The translations under genes and the position numbers were made by a program. The notes beneath the pieces are model-generated. The model ran no database searches. It worked only from the letters and a program-made list of their open reading frames with translations, and was not told the origin of the DNA. Source: Sphingomonadales bacterium (lineage in GTDB: Bacteria; Pseudomonadota; Alphaproteobacteria; Sphingomonadales; Sphingomonadaceae). From it: a DNA stretch of 64,000 nucleotides. The stretch lies in assembly GCA_027486895.1 (NCBI GenBank), contig JAIXOE010000014.1:1-64000 (forward strand), written 5' to 3'. Positions 47,697-57,514 of this stretch are shown piece after piece (the stretch's first letter is position 1; every line of letters begins with the position of its first letter).

Positions 47697-48074
47697 CTAT
47701 TTCAGCTCACCAAAACTTTCCTTGGCAAACAGTCGCTCGACTTCAAGGACAAGGTCTTTGAGGTGGAAGGGTTTGGACAGCACTTTGGCGCTTGGCATGG
47801 ACTCGCCCGCGCGCAACGCAACGCCCGAAAAGCCCGTGATGAACATGACTTCAGTAGCGGGAGAGACACGGTTGCAATGGCGCGCGAGTTCGATGCCGTC
47901 CATTTCCGGCATCACAATATCGGTGAGCAGAAGGTCGAAATGCTCTTGTTCCAACAAGGGCGCTGCTTCTGTGCCCCGGTCGACTGCGACAACTTCATAG
48001 CCCGAGCGTTCCAGCGCGCGCGCAAGATATTCGCGCATGGCCTGTTCATCTTCGGCGAGCAGAATTCGGGTCAT
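47697..48074 (-). CDS. cpdR: Single-domain response regulator CpdR
   Basis: A 125-residue receiver domain without output domain. The acidic pocket is LLAEDE, the phosphorylated aspartate is D52 in LLTDIVMPEMDG, the conserved lysine is in LSKPFHLKDL. In Caulobacter unphosphorylated CpdR primes ClpXP to degrade cell-cycle proteins; the sequence closely fits that alphaproteobacterial family. AAGGA precedes the ATG. The tRNA-Val gene lies downstream in the same direction. Confidence 0.88.
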   Translation of the reverse strand: MTRILLAEDEQAMREYLARALERSGYEVVAVDRGTEAAPLLEQEHFDLLLTDIVMPEMDGIELARHCNRVSPATEVMFITGFSGVALRAGESMPSAKVLSKPFHLKDLVLEVERLFAKESFGELK

Positions 48075-48209
48075 AAAGGGTCCTTAAACAACTTTTGGGG
48101 CGCTGAGCTGCTGCGCCGACGCTGTCTATAATTGCAGAGATTTAATTTTTTTGCACCATTTTGCGCAAAACCTGCCAACAACATATTTTCTAAGGTTAAT
48201 GAGGGCGAC

Positions 48210-49076
48210 TTGGACATAGCGGCATCCGGATTTGCAATGTGGGGCACGGAGAATATGTCCGTGCCTGTGCTGCTGTCCGTGCCGCATGCGGGGCGCGATT
48301 ATCCAGCTGCTGTGTTTGACGCACTGCGCGTACCGCCAGCATCGCTTGTGCGGCTTGAGGATAGATATGCCGATCTTTTGGCGCGGCGTTCGGTGCAGTT
48401 TGGCCATCCCGTCATCATCGCCCATCGCGCGCGCGCTTGGATCGACCTGAACCGCGACGAGCAGGATATCGATGTCGAGATGGTCCAAGGCGCACAGCGC
48501 GCGGACTATCCTGCGCCTGGCGCTAAGCAGCGCGGCGGTCTTGGCCTTGTGCCGCGCCGATTGTCGGGCGAAGGCGATTTGTGGAAGCGCCAGTTTACTT
48601 TAGATGACATCAATGAGCGGATATCGGCGCTTCACCGGCCCTATCATCAGGCCGTTGCGGCAGTGCTTGAAAATATGCGGCAAAAGTTCGGTGTCGCGAT
48701 ATTGCTCGATTTGCACAGCATGCCGCCGATCCACAGCGCGACGTCCGGCGCGGGGCCGCAATTTGTGATTGGCGACCGATTCGGTAAAAGTGCCGCCTCG
48801 CAATATGCCGAATTGCTGATGTCACGTTTGCAGGGGCACGGGTTTACCGCGGCGCTCAATCACCCCTATGCCGGGGATTATATCTTGCGCCGCCACGCCA
48901 AGCCGCGTGCGAATATCCATGCGATCCAGCTGGAAGTGGACCGCTCGCTCTACCTTGACCCTGACCTGCGACAACCGGCGGCAGGCATTGAGCCGCTGAA
49001 GCTGTTGATACCCAGACTAATAGAGGCATTGGCGGACGAAGCGCTTGGTTCGTCTGCATTAATTGCCGCCGAATGA
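48210..49076 (+). CDS. N-formylglutamate amidohydrolase family protein
   Basis: A 288-residue zinc hydrolase that releases formate from N-formylglutamate or a related substrate, the last step of one histidine-degradation route. Motifs are VPHAGRDYP near the start, LEDRYADLL, WIDLNRDEQDID, the metal-site LLDLHSMPP and NHPYAGDYI. The TTG at 48210 with GAGGG upstream is chosen over the longer frame. The other hut genes are not nearby, so histidine use is not certain. Confidence 0.87.
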   Translation: MDIAASGFAMWGTENMSVPVLLSVPHAGRDYPAAVFDALRVPPASLVRLEDRYADLLARRSVQFGHPVIIAHRARAWIDLNRDEQDIDVEMVQGAQRADYPAPGAKQRGGLGLVPRRLSGEGDLWKRQFTLDDINERISALHRPYHQAVAAVLENMRQKFGVAILLDLHSMPPIHSATSGAGPQFVIGDRFGKSAASQYAELLMSRLQGHGFTAALNHPYAGDYILRRHAKPRANIHAIQLEVDRSLYLDPDLRQPAAGIEPLKLLIPRLIEALADEALGSSALIAAE

Positions 49077-49092
49077 CCTGACCGATTCGCAC

Positions 49093-49124
49093 AAAAAAAA
49101 CCACCCCGGAATGCTCCGGGGTGG
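49093..49124 (-). terminator. Rho-independent terminator, minus direction
   Basis: Perfect ten-bp stem CCACCCCGGA with TCCGGGGTGG, ATGC loop, and a run of eight T on the minus side. It would end a minus-strand transcript coming from 49.3 kb or from a separate small RNA. Confidence 0.88.
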
Positions 49125-49260
49125 CCTAGGTTCAGGGAGTTGATGCCGGTAAGGGCATCGTTGGACAGAAACGGGAGGGGATGTCTCCGCCCAATACCAA
49201 GAATGGGACCTTGGCATTGCAGTTTCAAGTCAGGACAAAATTATTCTGCCCCCAATGTCG
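49093..49260 (-). ncRNA. Candidate small RNA ending at a strong terminator
   Basis: Between the cytochrome b561 stop and the terminator lies about 210 bases without coding potential on the minus strand. It contains a hairpin GATGCC/GGCATC, an exposed CCCCTCCC that could pair with ribosome-binding sites, and TTGACTT/TTGAAA-like promoter elements near 49225-49250. It could be a stand-alone sRNA or only a long 3' UTR. Confidence 0.3.
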
Positions 49261-49336
49261 TTGAGTCGAGCGTTCCGCGCGGGCAATTGCTGAAAATCAG
49301 CTGCTTTAGCGGCGCGTTAACGCCGCTAACCCGGGT

Positions 49337-49861
49337 TTATGGCCACATCCGCTGTACGAACGGCATCTTGTCTATGAACTGATGCTTCAAAGCGCCCAAA
49401 ACATGCAGGCCGATCAGAACAATGAGCGGCGTCGCCAATATCTCGTGTCCTTCATGCGCGATACCCGCCAGCGCGGTGTTTTTGCCAACCGCCATATCGA
49501 GCGTGAAGAGGCCAAAGAAATCAACCGGGGCTGCTTTGCCATTGGCGCCAATCATCAGCCAGCCGGTGAGCGGCATGACAATCATGAAGACGTAGAATAG
49601 AATATGTGCGGTGTGGCCCGCTTTGGCCTGCCAGCCTGTAATCTTGTCAGGCAACGCAGGCGGACGGTGGGTGAGACGCCATAAAATACGGCCGACGGTT
49701 AGCAAAAGAATGGAAATGCCAATGGCCTTGTGCGGGCTCATATAGGCTGCGCGCGCCGCGCGGGGCAGGCCTTCCGAGAGATTTGCCAACAAGATGTTGG
49801 CGCCGATCATTATGGCAATCAGCCAGTGAAACAAGATCGCGATTTTACTGTATTTTGCCAT
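49337..49861 (-). CDS. Cytochrome b561 family protein
   Basis: A 174-residue inner-membrane di-heme cytochrome. Four helices carry paired histidines: ILFHWLIAIMIG (helix 1), SPHKAIGISILLL (helix 2), AHILFYVFMIVMP (helix 3) and LIGLHVLGALKHQFID (helix 4). It would pass electrons from quinol, like E. coli CybB. The ATG at 49861 with GAGGGA upstream is preferred to one at 49894. A hairpin TTAGCGGCG/CGCCGCTAA follows the stop. Confidence 0.9.
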   Translation of the reverse strand: MAKYSKIAILFHWLIAIMIGANILLANLSEGLPRAARAAYMSPHKAIGISILLLTVGRILWRLTHRPPALPDKITGWQAKAGHTAHILFYVFMIVMPLTGWLMIGANGKAAPVDFFGLFTLDMAVGKNTALAGIAHEGHEILATPLIVLIGLHVLGALKHQFIDKMPFVQRMWP

Positions 49862-49910
49862 GCCGTCACTTCCCTCAATGGACAGTGACGGCATGAAGCA
49901 TTTGGCCCGA

Positions 49911-50690
49911 TTAGGTCGAAGGCAGTTCCGTCACTTGCGGTACTTTACCTTGTGCAACCTGAACTGCAAATATTTCCCGCATCAGCTGCAATGAGAACAG
50001 ATGTGCGTGGATGAGGGCAAGGATACCGTTCTGGTTCAGCTTGCGAACGTTGTCGCCGCGCAAATCGCGCAGTTTCGTTTCGTCGATCATTTTGAATCCA
50101 CGATAGATGAATGGCTGTTCCTGACCTTCTTGCTGGATCGAAACTTCGCCGTCCATCAACAGATCAAGCTTTTGCAGTTCTTCAACAAACGCATGAGTCT
50201 GCGAACCCGCATTTTCAAAATCTTCACAGAATTTCAAAATCGCCTGGGTGTTTTCGCTTGGCTTGCCATCTTCGAACAATGGTGTGCCTTCTTCGAATTC
50301 ACCAACTGCGCCTGACGTTGGGTCAAAGCACAAGGAAAGCTCTTCGGTGTCGGGACGCAGCTTTGCCAACAGGAACGGATAGCGGCGCACATAAGCTGGA
50401 ATATAAGCCGGACGGTCAAACTGGCCTTCTTCGTTCATGAACGTATTAACGCCTTCGTTCATACCCATCAGGACCAGCGGCACAGGATTGTCTGTCGCGG
50501 AAAAAATGATGGGATAATTGCGCGAAGCGGGAACGAATTCCTCAATGGTCAACGGAATGGCATGTTGGCCATCCAGGAATTTCGCGTTTTCGAGCATACG
50601 CGATTTCCACGTGACGTGATCGTTGCTGTTGAGCGGGATGAGGTCTTTGTAAAGAAGCGGCAAGTTTGCGGCTTGGGGCGCGGTGGCCAT
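49911..50690 (-). CDS. SapC family protein
   Basis: A 259-residue soluble protein matching SapC (PF07277): PLLYKDLIPLNSNDHVTW, FVPASRNYPIIFSA, VPLVLMGM and NGILALIHAHLFSLQ are the conserved blocks. In Campylobacter relatives lie near S-layer genes, but the function in sphingomonads is unknown; genomic partners are often TonB receptors and tryptophan halogenases. GGAG precedes the ATG. Neighbours give no further hint here. Confidence 0.9.
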   Translation of the reverse strand: MATAPQAANLPLLYKDLIPLNSNDHVTWKSRMLENAKFLDGQHAIPLTIEEFVPASRNYPIIFSATDNPVPLVLMGMNEGVNTFMNEEGQFDRPAYIPAYVRRYPFLLAKLRPDTEELSLCFDPTSGAVGEFEEGTPLFEDGKPSENTQAILKFCEDFENAGSQTHAFVEELQKLDLLMDGEVSIQQEGQEQPFIYRGFKMIDETKLRDLRGDNVRKLNQNGILALIHAHLFSLQLMREIFAVQVAQGKVPQVTELPST

Positions 50691-50755
50691 GTGAAACTCC
50701 AGTGCTTGATTATTGGGTAAAAAATTGATGCGGCGCTTTAGGCGGGCAGCAGCTT

Positions 50756-52195
50756 TTACGCAAGTGGAACAAGCTTGCCAGGGTTCATAATAGCAAGCGG
50801 ATCGAACGCATTTTTAACAGCGCGTAACGCCGCAAGCCGGGCAGGCTCGGCAAGGCGGGCGAACTCCTCGATTTTCGCTTGGCCGATGCCATGTTCCGCA
50901 GACAATGAACCGCCATAGGCGCGCACACGATCATAGACGTGCGACGTAATCGCCTTGCCGTCGCCTGCGTACCAGCCCGCAACATCGGCGCCTTCAGGAG
51001 CCTTTACATGGAAGTGGATGTTGCCATCGCCCAAATGGCCAAAAGCGACAGTCTTGGTCCCGGGATAAGCAGCTTCGATAATGGGCGATTCTTCCTCGAT
51101 AAAGCGCGCCATGGCAGCCACGGGAACGCTGATGTCATGTTGGAGCGCAGCGCCCGCGGCACGTTCGGCCTCCGCAATCGAATCGCGGATTTTCCAGAAT
51201 GCTTCTGCTTGCGCATCGCTGCTCGCGACAGTCGCGTTTTCTAGCAAATTCTGGCTGATGGCATCTTCAAGTAAATGCATCGCAAGCTCGCCGGGGCTGG
51301 ATTGGGCAGGGTCATCCTGCACAAATTCCATCAACGCATGCCAATTGTGCGTGGTATCAAGCGGCTGCCGTGTGCCCGAAATATGCGTTATCACGGCATT
51401 CAGCGCGCGTTGTGGCAGAATCTCAAATCCCTCCAAACGATCGCGCCCGTGTTTTTGCATGAACAGCAACAGCTCATAAGCCTGTTGCGGGCTGTCGACG
51501 CCGGCCCAAACCACGCAGCGGTCTATCAGCGCAGGCACCGTTTGAAGCACTGCTTTAGTCACTATGCCAATCGTGCCTTCTGCACCGATCAGCAGTTGTT
51601 TCAGATCATAGCCGCGATTGTCTTTTTTCAACGGCGCCATCGCGTCATAAACCGAACCATCGGGCAGCACTGCCTCCAGACCTGCAACGAGCAAACGCAT
51701 GGTGCCGTGCCGCAACACCTGCGTGCCGCCCGCGTTGGTTGAAATCAGACCGCCAACGGTTGCCGAACCCTTGCCCCCAAGCGTGAGTGGAAAGCGCCGC
51801 CCAGACTGTGCCGCGGCCTCATGCAGGTTCTGCAAGATGACACCAGCTTCGCAGGTGATCAGGCCAGCATAAGCGTCGACCGCGGAGATATTGTTCATTC
51901 GCCGCATCGAAAGGATGAGTTGATCGCCGCTATTATTGGGGGTTGCGCCGGCGACCATGCCGCTGTTGCCACCCTGTGGAACCAGCGACAGCCGATGCTT
52001 CGCGGCAATCCGAACAATCGCGGCGACCTCTTCGGTCGTTGCGGGTGAAAGCAACGCGGCGGCAGCGCCGGTAAACCGGCCACGCCAGTCGGTCAGCCAA
52101 GGCGTTATGACGTCCTGATCGTCCGTATAACCCTTTGGTCCCAAAATGGCGCGAATTTCGGATAAAGCGTTTACATCTGGCACGGCATTTCCCAT
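50756..52195 (-). CDS. FAD-binding oxidoreductase (GlcD/D-2-hydroxyacid dehydrogenase type)
   Basis: A 479-residue vanillyl-alcohol-oxidase-type flavoenzyme that oxidises a D-2-hydroxyacid. FAD domain: PQGGNSGMVAGATP, GGKGSATVGGLISTNAGG, IGAEGTIGIVTKA; cap domain: FGHLGDGNIHFHV with the metal-binding histidines, and GSLSAEHGIGQAK near the C-terminus. Substrate could be D-lactate, glycolate or 2-hydroxyglutarate. A single-subunit form without the GlcE/GlcF partners. Confidence 0.9.
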   Translation of the reverse strand: MGNAVPDVNALSEIRAILGPKGYTDDQDVITPWLTDWRGRFTGAAAALLSPATTEEVAAIVRIAAKHRLSLVPQGGNSGMVAGATPNNSGDQLILSMRRMNNISAVDAYAGLITCEAGVILQNLHEAAAQSGRRFPLTLGGKGSATVGGLISTNAGGTQVLRHGTMRLLVAGLEAVLPDGSVYDAMAPLKKDNRGYDLKQLLIGAEGTIGIVTKAVLQTVPALIDRCVVWAGVDSPQQAYELLLFMQKHGRDRLEGFEILPQRALNAVITHISGTRQPLDTTHNWHALMEFVQDDPAQSSPGELAMHLLEDAISQNLLENATVASSDAQAEAFWKIRDSIAEAERAAGAALQHDISVPVAAMARFIEEESPIIEAAYPGTKTVAFGHLGDGNIHFHVKAPEGADVAGWYAGDGKAITSHVYDRVRAYGGSLSAEHGIGQAKIEEFARLAEPARLAALRAVKNAFDPLAIMNPGKLVPLA

Positions 52196-52286
52196 TGTGT
52201 GCGGAGGTTCAGGGCATATAATTCATGATAGGTTCAACCCTATCGGGTAAAGCCGTTAGAACTTCAACTTCATACCGGAATGTTTC

Positions 52287-52790
52287 TTGCGCATAGCTTT
52301 GGCCATCATCCTATTTGCGGCCGGTCTTACGACCTTGTCGCACAAGGCTTGGGCCGATTTTAATGTCGACATGGCAGACAATCCTTTCACGCCCTTCGTC
52401 CGGTTAAACACAGACTTTGGTCAGGTCCGTATCGACCAACGCGTGATCATCCGTTTGCCAAGCCCGGCGTCGGCGCCAGCGGCTGTTGGGGCGCAACGGC
52501 AATCGGTCGCTAAGCTGAAATATAAAGAACAGAAAATCGGCAAATGCCTTTGGGTCGACAAGCTGGGCGGCTCGCGGCCCGGACCAGACCGAACGCTGGA
52601 CCTTTTGACTCGCGACGGCACGCTCATCCGCGCCTATCTGGGTGAGGGGTGTCTCGCACGGGAGTTTTATGCGGGCGCCTATATGGAGCGGTCATATGAC
52701 GGCAAATTATGCGTTGACCGCGACTTGTTGCACGCCCGCACCGGGGCAAAATGCGAGATCGATAAATTCCGATTGTTGATACCCCGATAA
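52287..52790 (+). CDS. Exported protein, function unknown
   Basis: A 167-residue protein with a signal peptide (MRIALAIILFAAGLTTLSHK, cut near AWA). The mature domain has cysteines in IGKCLWVDK, GEGCLARE, GKLCVDR and GAKCEID, which could form two disulfides. The start is a TTG with GGAA upstream. Diverges from the FAD oxidoreductase and precedes the helicase by about 115 bases. No domain recognised. Confidence 0.75.
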   Translation: MRIALAIILFAAGLTTLSHKAWADFNVDMADNPFTPFVRLNTDFGQVRIDQRVIIRLPSPASAPAAVGAQRQSVAKLKYKEQKIGKCLWVDKLGGSRPGPDRTLDLLTRDGTLIRAYLGEGCLAREFYAGAYMERSYDGKLCVDRDLLHARTGAKCEIDKFRLLIPR

Positions 52791-52905
52791 AGCAGGGCGC
52801 ATTCGGCCAATTACCTTGACATTTACACCCATAGAGACCAATGGCCACGCTCGTCGCTATGGCTTTGGCACCGGTGGCGCTGCACCTTCTTTTCCGGAAC
52901 AACAT

Positions 52906-54303
52906 ATGCGTTTTGCCGATATCGGCTTGTCTGATGAATTATTGAGAGCCTTGGGTGAGGCTGGCTATGACGAGCCAACCCCAATTCAGGCCGCTGCTAT
53001 CCCGCAGGTCCAGATGATGCGTGACATCATCGCTATCGCACAGACGGGTACCGGCAAGACCGCGAGCTTCGTTCTTCCGATGATCGATGTGCTCGCCAAT
53101 GGCCGCGCGCGTGCGCGCATGCCGCGCAGCCTCATTCTCGAACCGACACGCGAACTCGCGGCGCAAGTTGCCGAGAATTTCGAAAAATACGGCAAATATC
53201 ACAAGCTATCGATGGCGTTGCTTATTGGTGGCGTTCAAATGGGCGATCAGGTGAAAGCGCTTGAAAAGGGCGTTGATGTATTGATCGCGACGCCCGGCCG
53301 CCTGATGGATTTGTTCGAACGCGGAAAGATTTTGCTGACTGGCTGTGAAATGCTCGTCATCGACGAAGCGGACCGTATGCTGGACATGGGCTTCATCCCC
53401 GATATCGAACATATCTGCACCAAATTACCGGCGACGCGCCAGACATTGCTGTTTTCGGCAACGATGCCGCCGCCCATCAAAAAACTGGCCGACAAGTTTC
53501 TGTCAAACCCGAAATATATCGAAGTCGCGCGTCCGGCGACCGCGAACATCAATATCGAGCAGTTTCTGGTGAATGTTTCACCGATGAAAAAGCGCGATGT
53601 GTTGCGTGATCTGTTGCGCACAGAAGATGTGTCCAACGCCATCATATTCTGCAACCGTAAAACGACGGTGCGCGAATTGAACACCAGCCTGCAGCGTCAC
53701 GGCATGCGTTCTGGTGAAATTCACGGCGACATTGATCAGGCGACGCGCCAGAAGCAATTGGAAGCGTTCAAAAACGGCGACATTAATCTGCTCGTGGCGT
53801 CCGACGTCGCTGCGCGTGGACTCGACGTCAAAGGCGTCAGCCATGTGTTCAACTTCGACGCGCCATGGCACCCCGATGATTACATCCACCGCATTGGCCG
53901 CACGGGCCGCGCGGGCGCCAAGGGCAAGGCCTTTACCTTTGTCACCAAGGCAGACGAAGAAGCCATTGAAGGCATCGAAAAGCTGATTGGCAATAAGATC
54001 GAGCGCCTTGGCAAGATTGAAGCGCCATCGGGTGATACCGAAGAACGCGCACCCGCAAAGCGAGGCCGCAAGCCAGCCGAGCCAAAAGCCAAGGCAGAAC
54101 GCCCGGAAGCACCTGCTGAAGCTGAGGCACCATCATCACCGAAGCCGGCCCGCGAAAAGGCTGCACCTAAGCCAGCCCGTGAAAAGGCAGCGCCCAAAGC
54201 TGAAGCTGAACCAGCGGCAAAGCCAAACGGAACGCCAGCCGGCGATGATCGTTGGAACGGTCCAATGCCTGGCTTCCTGAGCGTTGGGTTTGGGACGTCC
54301 TAA
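52906..54303 (+). CDS. DEAD-box RNA helicase (RhlE-like)
   Basis: An ATP-dependent RNA helicase of 465 residues. All core motifs are present: Q motif (PTPIQAAAIP), AQTGTGKT, PTRELA, TPGRL, DEAD in VIDEADRMLDMGF, SAT, and in domain 2 ARGLDVKG and HRIGRTGRAG. The C-terminal about 85 residues are a disordered Lys/Ala/Glu/Pro tail with the unit PKPAREKAA repeated, likely for RNA binding. The ATG at 52906 with CCGGAA upstream is preferred to the longer frame. Confidence 0.95.
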   Translation: MRFADIGLSDELLRALGEAGYDEPTPIQAAAIPQVQMMRDIIAIAQTGTGKTASFVLPMIDVLANGRARARMPRSLILEPTRELAAQVAENFEKYGKYHKLSMALLIGGVQMGDQVKALEKGVDVLIATPGRLMDLFERGKILLTGCEMLVIDEADRMLDMGFIPDIEHICTKLPATRQTLLFSATMPPPIKKLADKFLSNPKYIEVARPATANINIEQFLVNVSPMKKRDVLRDLLRTEDVSNAIIFCNRKTTVRELNTSLQRHGMRSGEIHGDIDQATRQKQLEAFKNGDINLLVASDVAARGLDVKGVSHVFNFDAPWHPDDYIHRIGRTGRAGAKGKAFTFVTKADEEAIEGIEKLIGNKIERLGKIEAPSGDTEERAPAKRGRKPAEPKAKAERPEAPAEAEAPSSPKPAREKAAPKPAREKAAPKAEAEPAAKPNGTPAGDDRWNGPMPGFLSVGFGTS

Positions 54304-54418
54304 GCACGGTCCGGGAAGCATTGAGGATGTGACGGCGGTTCATTCCGTTTTGGAAACCGGTCCTTACTTGATTCCAAAGCGCCATCGCGAAAAATCCGAA
54401 GCGTCGTAAAAAACAAAA

Positions 54419-54507
54419 CGTCATCCTGAACTTGTTTCAGGATCTATTTATCCGCCTGAGATATGCCTTGTCTGCATGATAGACCCTGAAACGAGTTCAG
54501 GGTGACG
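54419..54507. repeat. Dispersed palindromic repeat, copy 4
   Basis: Arms near 54419-54446 and 54479-54507 with CCTGAA...TTCAGG and an altered inner end (GGATC/GACCC). The remaining 54304-54418 and 54508-54554 hold no feature I can support. Confidence 0.8.
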
Positions 54508-54554
54508 AAACGTCATTGAACGCGTAACTCTTTTCCCTGTGTCCATAGTCACAC

Positions 54555-54590
54555 AAAAAAAGGGCCCGCATTGCTGCAGGCCCTTTTCTG
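54555..54590. terminator. Bidirectional terminator of helicase and TonB receptor
   Basis: GGGCC...GGCCC stem extended by A-T pairs with T runs on both sides (TTTTCTGTTT on plus, seven T on minus). Confidence 0.85.
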
Positions 54591-54608
54591 TTTGGGTAGG
54601 CTAAGTTC

Positions 54609-57392
54609 TTAGAACTTGCCGCGCAATGTGATGCCGTATGTCCGTGGTTCGGCAAGGAACTGGGACATTAGCTGGCGACCACCTGGATATTGTGGATCTA
54701 CAAATGGTGCTGAAGTTGCACCCGCCTGGAATGGCGAGTTGAAGGCAACTTGGGCATAATCCTGATTGAAGATGTTCTGACCCCAAAGCTCAATGCCCCA
54801 GGATTCGTCAGGACCGCGCAGACCGATACGTGCGTTGAATACCGCGAAGCCGTCTTGCTCTTTTTGTGGGAACAGGTCGGAACCGGTGTTGTAATCGCTG
54901 GTCATACGACCGTCGATATACACCAGGCCGCTCATGCCGTTGCTGCCGATATCAGGCGTCCATGTTACGCTTGATGTGGCAACCAACTCTGGTGCGTTGG
55001 ACAGATTGTCACCTGGCAACTTGCGCAGCGCAGGGTCAAGTGGTGCACCGGTTTTGCTGCCGACCAGATTGTCCCGGTAGCTGGTTTTTGCATATGTCAG
55101 ACCTGCAGCCATGCGGAAGTTACGAGCGGGCACCAAGGACGCTTCAAGCTCGACGCCTTGTGCGCGAACACCGTAGCCGACATCGCTTGCAGCACAGGCA
55201 CCCGTTGTCGCCGCTGCTGCATTGAAGTTGGTTCCGGCTGCAGACAAGTTCTGGTCACGGTCAGCGCCAGCCAAGTCCGTGCCGCAACCGTTGATCGATT
55301 GAACAAGGAACACGGTGCCGTTGAACGTATTCAGCTGGAAATTGCTGAAGTCCGAACGGAAGGCAGAAACGCTCAGGCCAAATGGACCGTTTGAGAATTT
55401 CGCACCCAGTTCGTAGCTGTCGACCAATTCAGGGTCGAATTGGAGTCTGCCCGTCAACGCCTGCGCGCCGCCGGATGCTGCAAATGTGCCGATTGGTGAC
55501 TTCAGCGCAGAACGGTCGAGGTTGAAACCACCCGCCTTATAGCCACGGGCAAAGCTGCCGTAGACCAACAGATCGTCAGTTGCTTTCCACGAGAGGATTG
55601 CGGTGCCGGTGAATTCATCTTCACTACGCTTGTCGTTGATAGACACGCCGTTGAGTTCCGCTGTCGAGTTGCCCTGACAAGCCAGACCAATCAACGAGCC
55701 CGCAAGCGCACGTGCCGTTGCGGTTGTGAGCGGGTTGCTCAAATCGTCGGTCACAAGTCCTTGGATAGACGTACAGGCGGTGTTGTCATTGCCGAAGGTC
55801 GCGTTGAACTTCTTCTTGTCGCTGGTGTAGCGAATGCCAAGCGTCAGATCGAGCGCATCGGTAATGTGCAGGATGTTGTGCGTGAACGCCGCGAAGTTCG
55901 TGCCGTTCTGGAAATAACGGTCGTTGGTGGTGCCCAGATTGTTGAGGTTATCAAGCCGCGTGAACGCTGCGAGAATATCTGGACCGGACAGACCCGAGGC
56001 GCCACCGATGGTTGCGGTGCCGACGCCAGGGATTACGCATGATGGGCTGGTGGGCGAGTAAAGCCCAGCCAAACCGCCACCCGAAATGATGCGGCATGTC
56101 GCAAAGCGGCCATATTGGTTGCCGAAGCGCAGATTGTCGCGGACAGTCAGCTTCTCGTTCGAGAAAAACCCGCCGACGAGCCAGTCAAGCTTGCCATCAA
56201 ATGCTTCACCCTGAAGACGCAGTTCCTGCGTGAAGGTATGGAACTGACGATAGGCATCGTCGCTTGGTGCACGATACAGAATGTCGACTTCGCCATAATC
56301 GGTGTCCGAAGCCTGACCCGAACGATATTGGCGGTAAGCCGTAATCGAGGTCAACGTTGCGCCGCCGAAATCATAATCGATCTGGCCCGAGAAGCCATAA
56401 TCCTTGGTTTCGCCTGTAAAGACGCGGTTTGCGCTGACCGAGATGTTGCGGCCATATCCTTGGTTGAACGCAGCCAATGGCTGGCCAAGGTCACGCAATA
56501 CGTTGATAATGTTGTTGGATGTTGCTGTTGCAGCCACACCTGTCGTGCTTGGGTTGTTCAGGTCGCCGATAAACTGATTGACTGTCCGGTCGACAAAGGT
56601 CGCTGCGCAGCATTCTTCCTTACGCGAGGTGTAGTCTGCAATCAGGCGAACTGACAGCGCATCAGTGGGTTCGAAAAGCAATTGGCCGCGCAGGAAGTAA
56701 CGGTCACGATTGTTGACGTCGCGGCCATTCTGGTCATCGCGGTAGAAACCGTCACGCTTGACGTAAACGCCGTCGACGCGAAATGCGAGCTTCTCCGAAA
56801 TCGGTCCAGTAAAGCTGGTTGCGGCACGCATGAAATCATAATTGCCGTAGGTCAGCTCGCCGCTGCCACCAAAGGTGAAGCTTGGCTTTTTCGAATAGAT
56901 GCTGATGAGACCAGCCGACGAGTTGCGTCCGCCAAGGGTTCCCTGAGGTCCACGCTGAACTTCGACGCGGTCAATCTCGCCGAGTTCGTTCAGACCGATG
57001 CCCGAACGCGAACGGTATACGCCGTCGATGAATACAGGAACCGAGCTTTCGAGGCCGGGGTTGTCGCCAACCGTACCAATACCGCGGATACGCGCAGAAC
57101 CGTTTGCTTCCGAACCAGTTGAGGAAACCAGAAGTGACGGCGCGACTTGGTTCAGCTGACGAATGTCATTTGCGCCGCTGTTTTGGAGTGTTTCGGCATT
57201 TACCGCGGAAATGGCAACTGGCACATCGGAAAGCAGCTGGCTGCGGCCTTGCGCGGTTACAACGATTTCCTCGTCGGCGTTATCTTCAGCTTGTGGCGCC
57301 TCTTGCGCGAATGCAAGGCTTGGCACGGCAAGCGCAAGGCAAGCCGCCGATAGTCTCAATGCATGGCTGAGGGATTTGTCACGTCGCAACAT
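54609..57392 (-). CDS. TonB-dependent outer-membrane receptor
   Basis: A 927-residue active-uptake porin. Signal peptide ends near AFAQ (about 29); the TonB-box-like stretch EEIVVTAQGR follows, then the plug (VPVAISAVNAETLQNSG, IRGIGTVGDN, RVEVQRGPQGTLGGRNS) and a 22-strand barrel ending in YGITLRGKF with terminal phenylalanine. The type resembles sphingomonad receptors for steroids, polyketides or aromatic ligands rather than siderophores, but the substrate is unknown. GGAGAGAAG precedes the ATG; a long dyad lies upstream. Confidence 0.94.
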   Translation of the reverse strand: MLRRDKSLSHALRLSAACLALAVPSLAFAQEAPQAEDNADEEIVVTAQGRSQLLSDVPVAISAVNAETLQNSGANDIRQLNQVAPSLLVSSTGSEANGSARIRGIGTVGDNPGLESSVPVFIDGVYRSRSGIGLNELGEIDRVEVQRGPQGTLGGRNSSAGLISIYSKKPSFTFGGSGELTYGNYDFMRAATSFTGPISEKLAFRVDGVYVKRDGFYRDDQNGRDVNNRDRYFLRGQLLFEPTDALSVRLIADYTSRKEECCAATFVDRTVNQFIGDLNNPSTTGVAATATSNNIINVLRDLGQPLAAFNQGYGRNISVSANRVFTGETKDYGFSGQIDYDFGGATLTSITAYRQYRSGQASDTDYGEVDILYRAPSDDAYRQFHTFTQELRLQGEAFDGKLDWLVGGFFSNEKLTVRDNLRFGNQYGRFATCRIISGGGLAGLYSPTSPSCVIPGVGTATIGGASGLSGPDILAAFTRLDNLNNLGTTNDRYFQNGTNFAAFTHNILHITDALDLTLGIRYTSDKKKFNATFGNDNTACTSIQGLVTDDLSNPLTTATARALAGSLIGLACQGNSTAELNGVSINDKRSEDEFTGTAILSWKATDDLLVYGSFARGYKAGGFNLDRSALKSPIGTFAASGGAQALTGRLQFDPELVDSYELGAKFSNGPFGLSVSAFRSDFSNFQLNTFNGTVFLVQSINGCGTDLAGADRDQNLSAAGTNFNAAAATTGACAASDVGYGVRAQGVELEASLVPARNFRMAAGLTYAKTSYRDNLVGSKTGAPLDPALRKLPGDNLSNAPELVATSSVTWTPDIGSNGMSGLVYIDGRMTSDYNTGSDLFPQKEQDGFAVFNARIGLRGPDESWGIELWGQNIFNQDYAQVAFNSPFQAGATSAPFVDPQYPGGRQLMSQFLAEPRTYGITLRGKF

Positions 57393-57514
57393 AGTCTTCT
57401 CTCCTGTTTTGAAATTATTTTGTCACAATCTAACGAAACGACATAGGAATGTCATCGCCGTTAACCGCGGTTTTCTTGAAATTATTTCTGTGCGTCTATT
57501 GTGCAACATTGACA

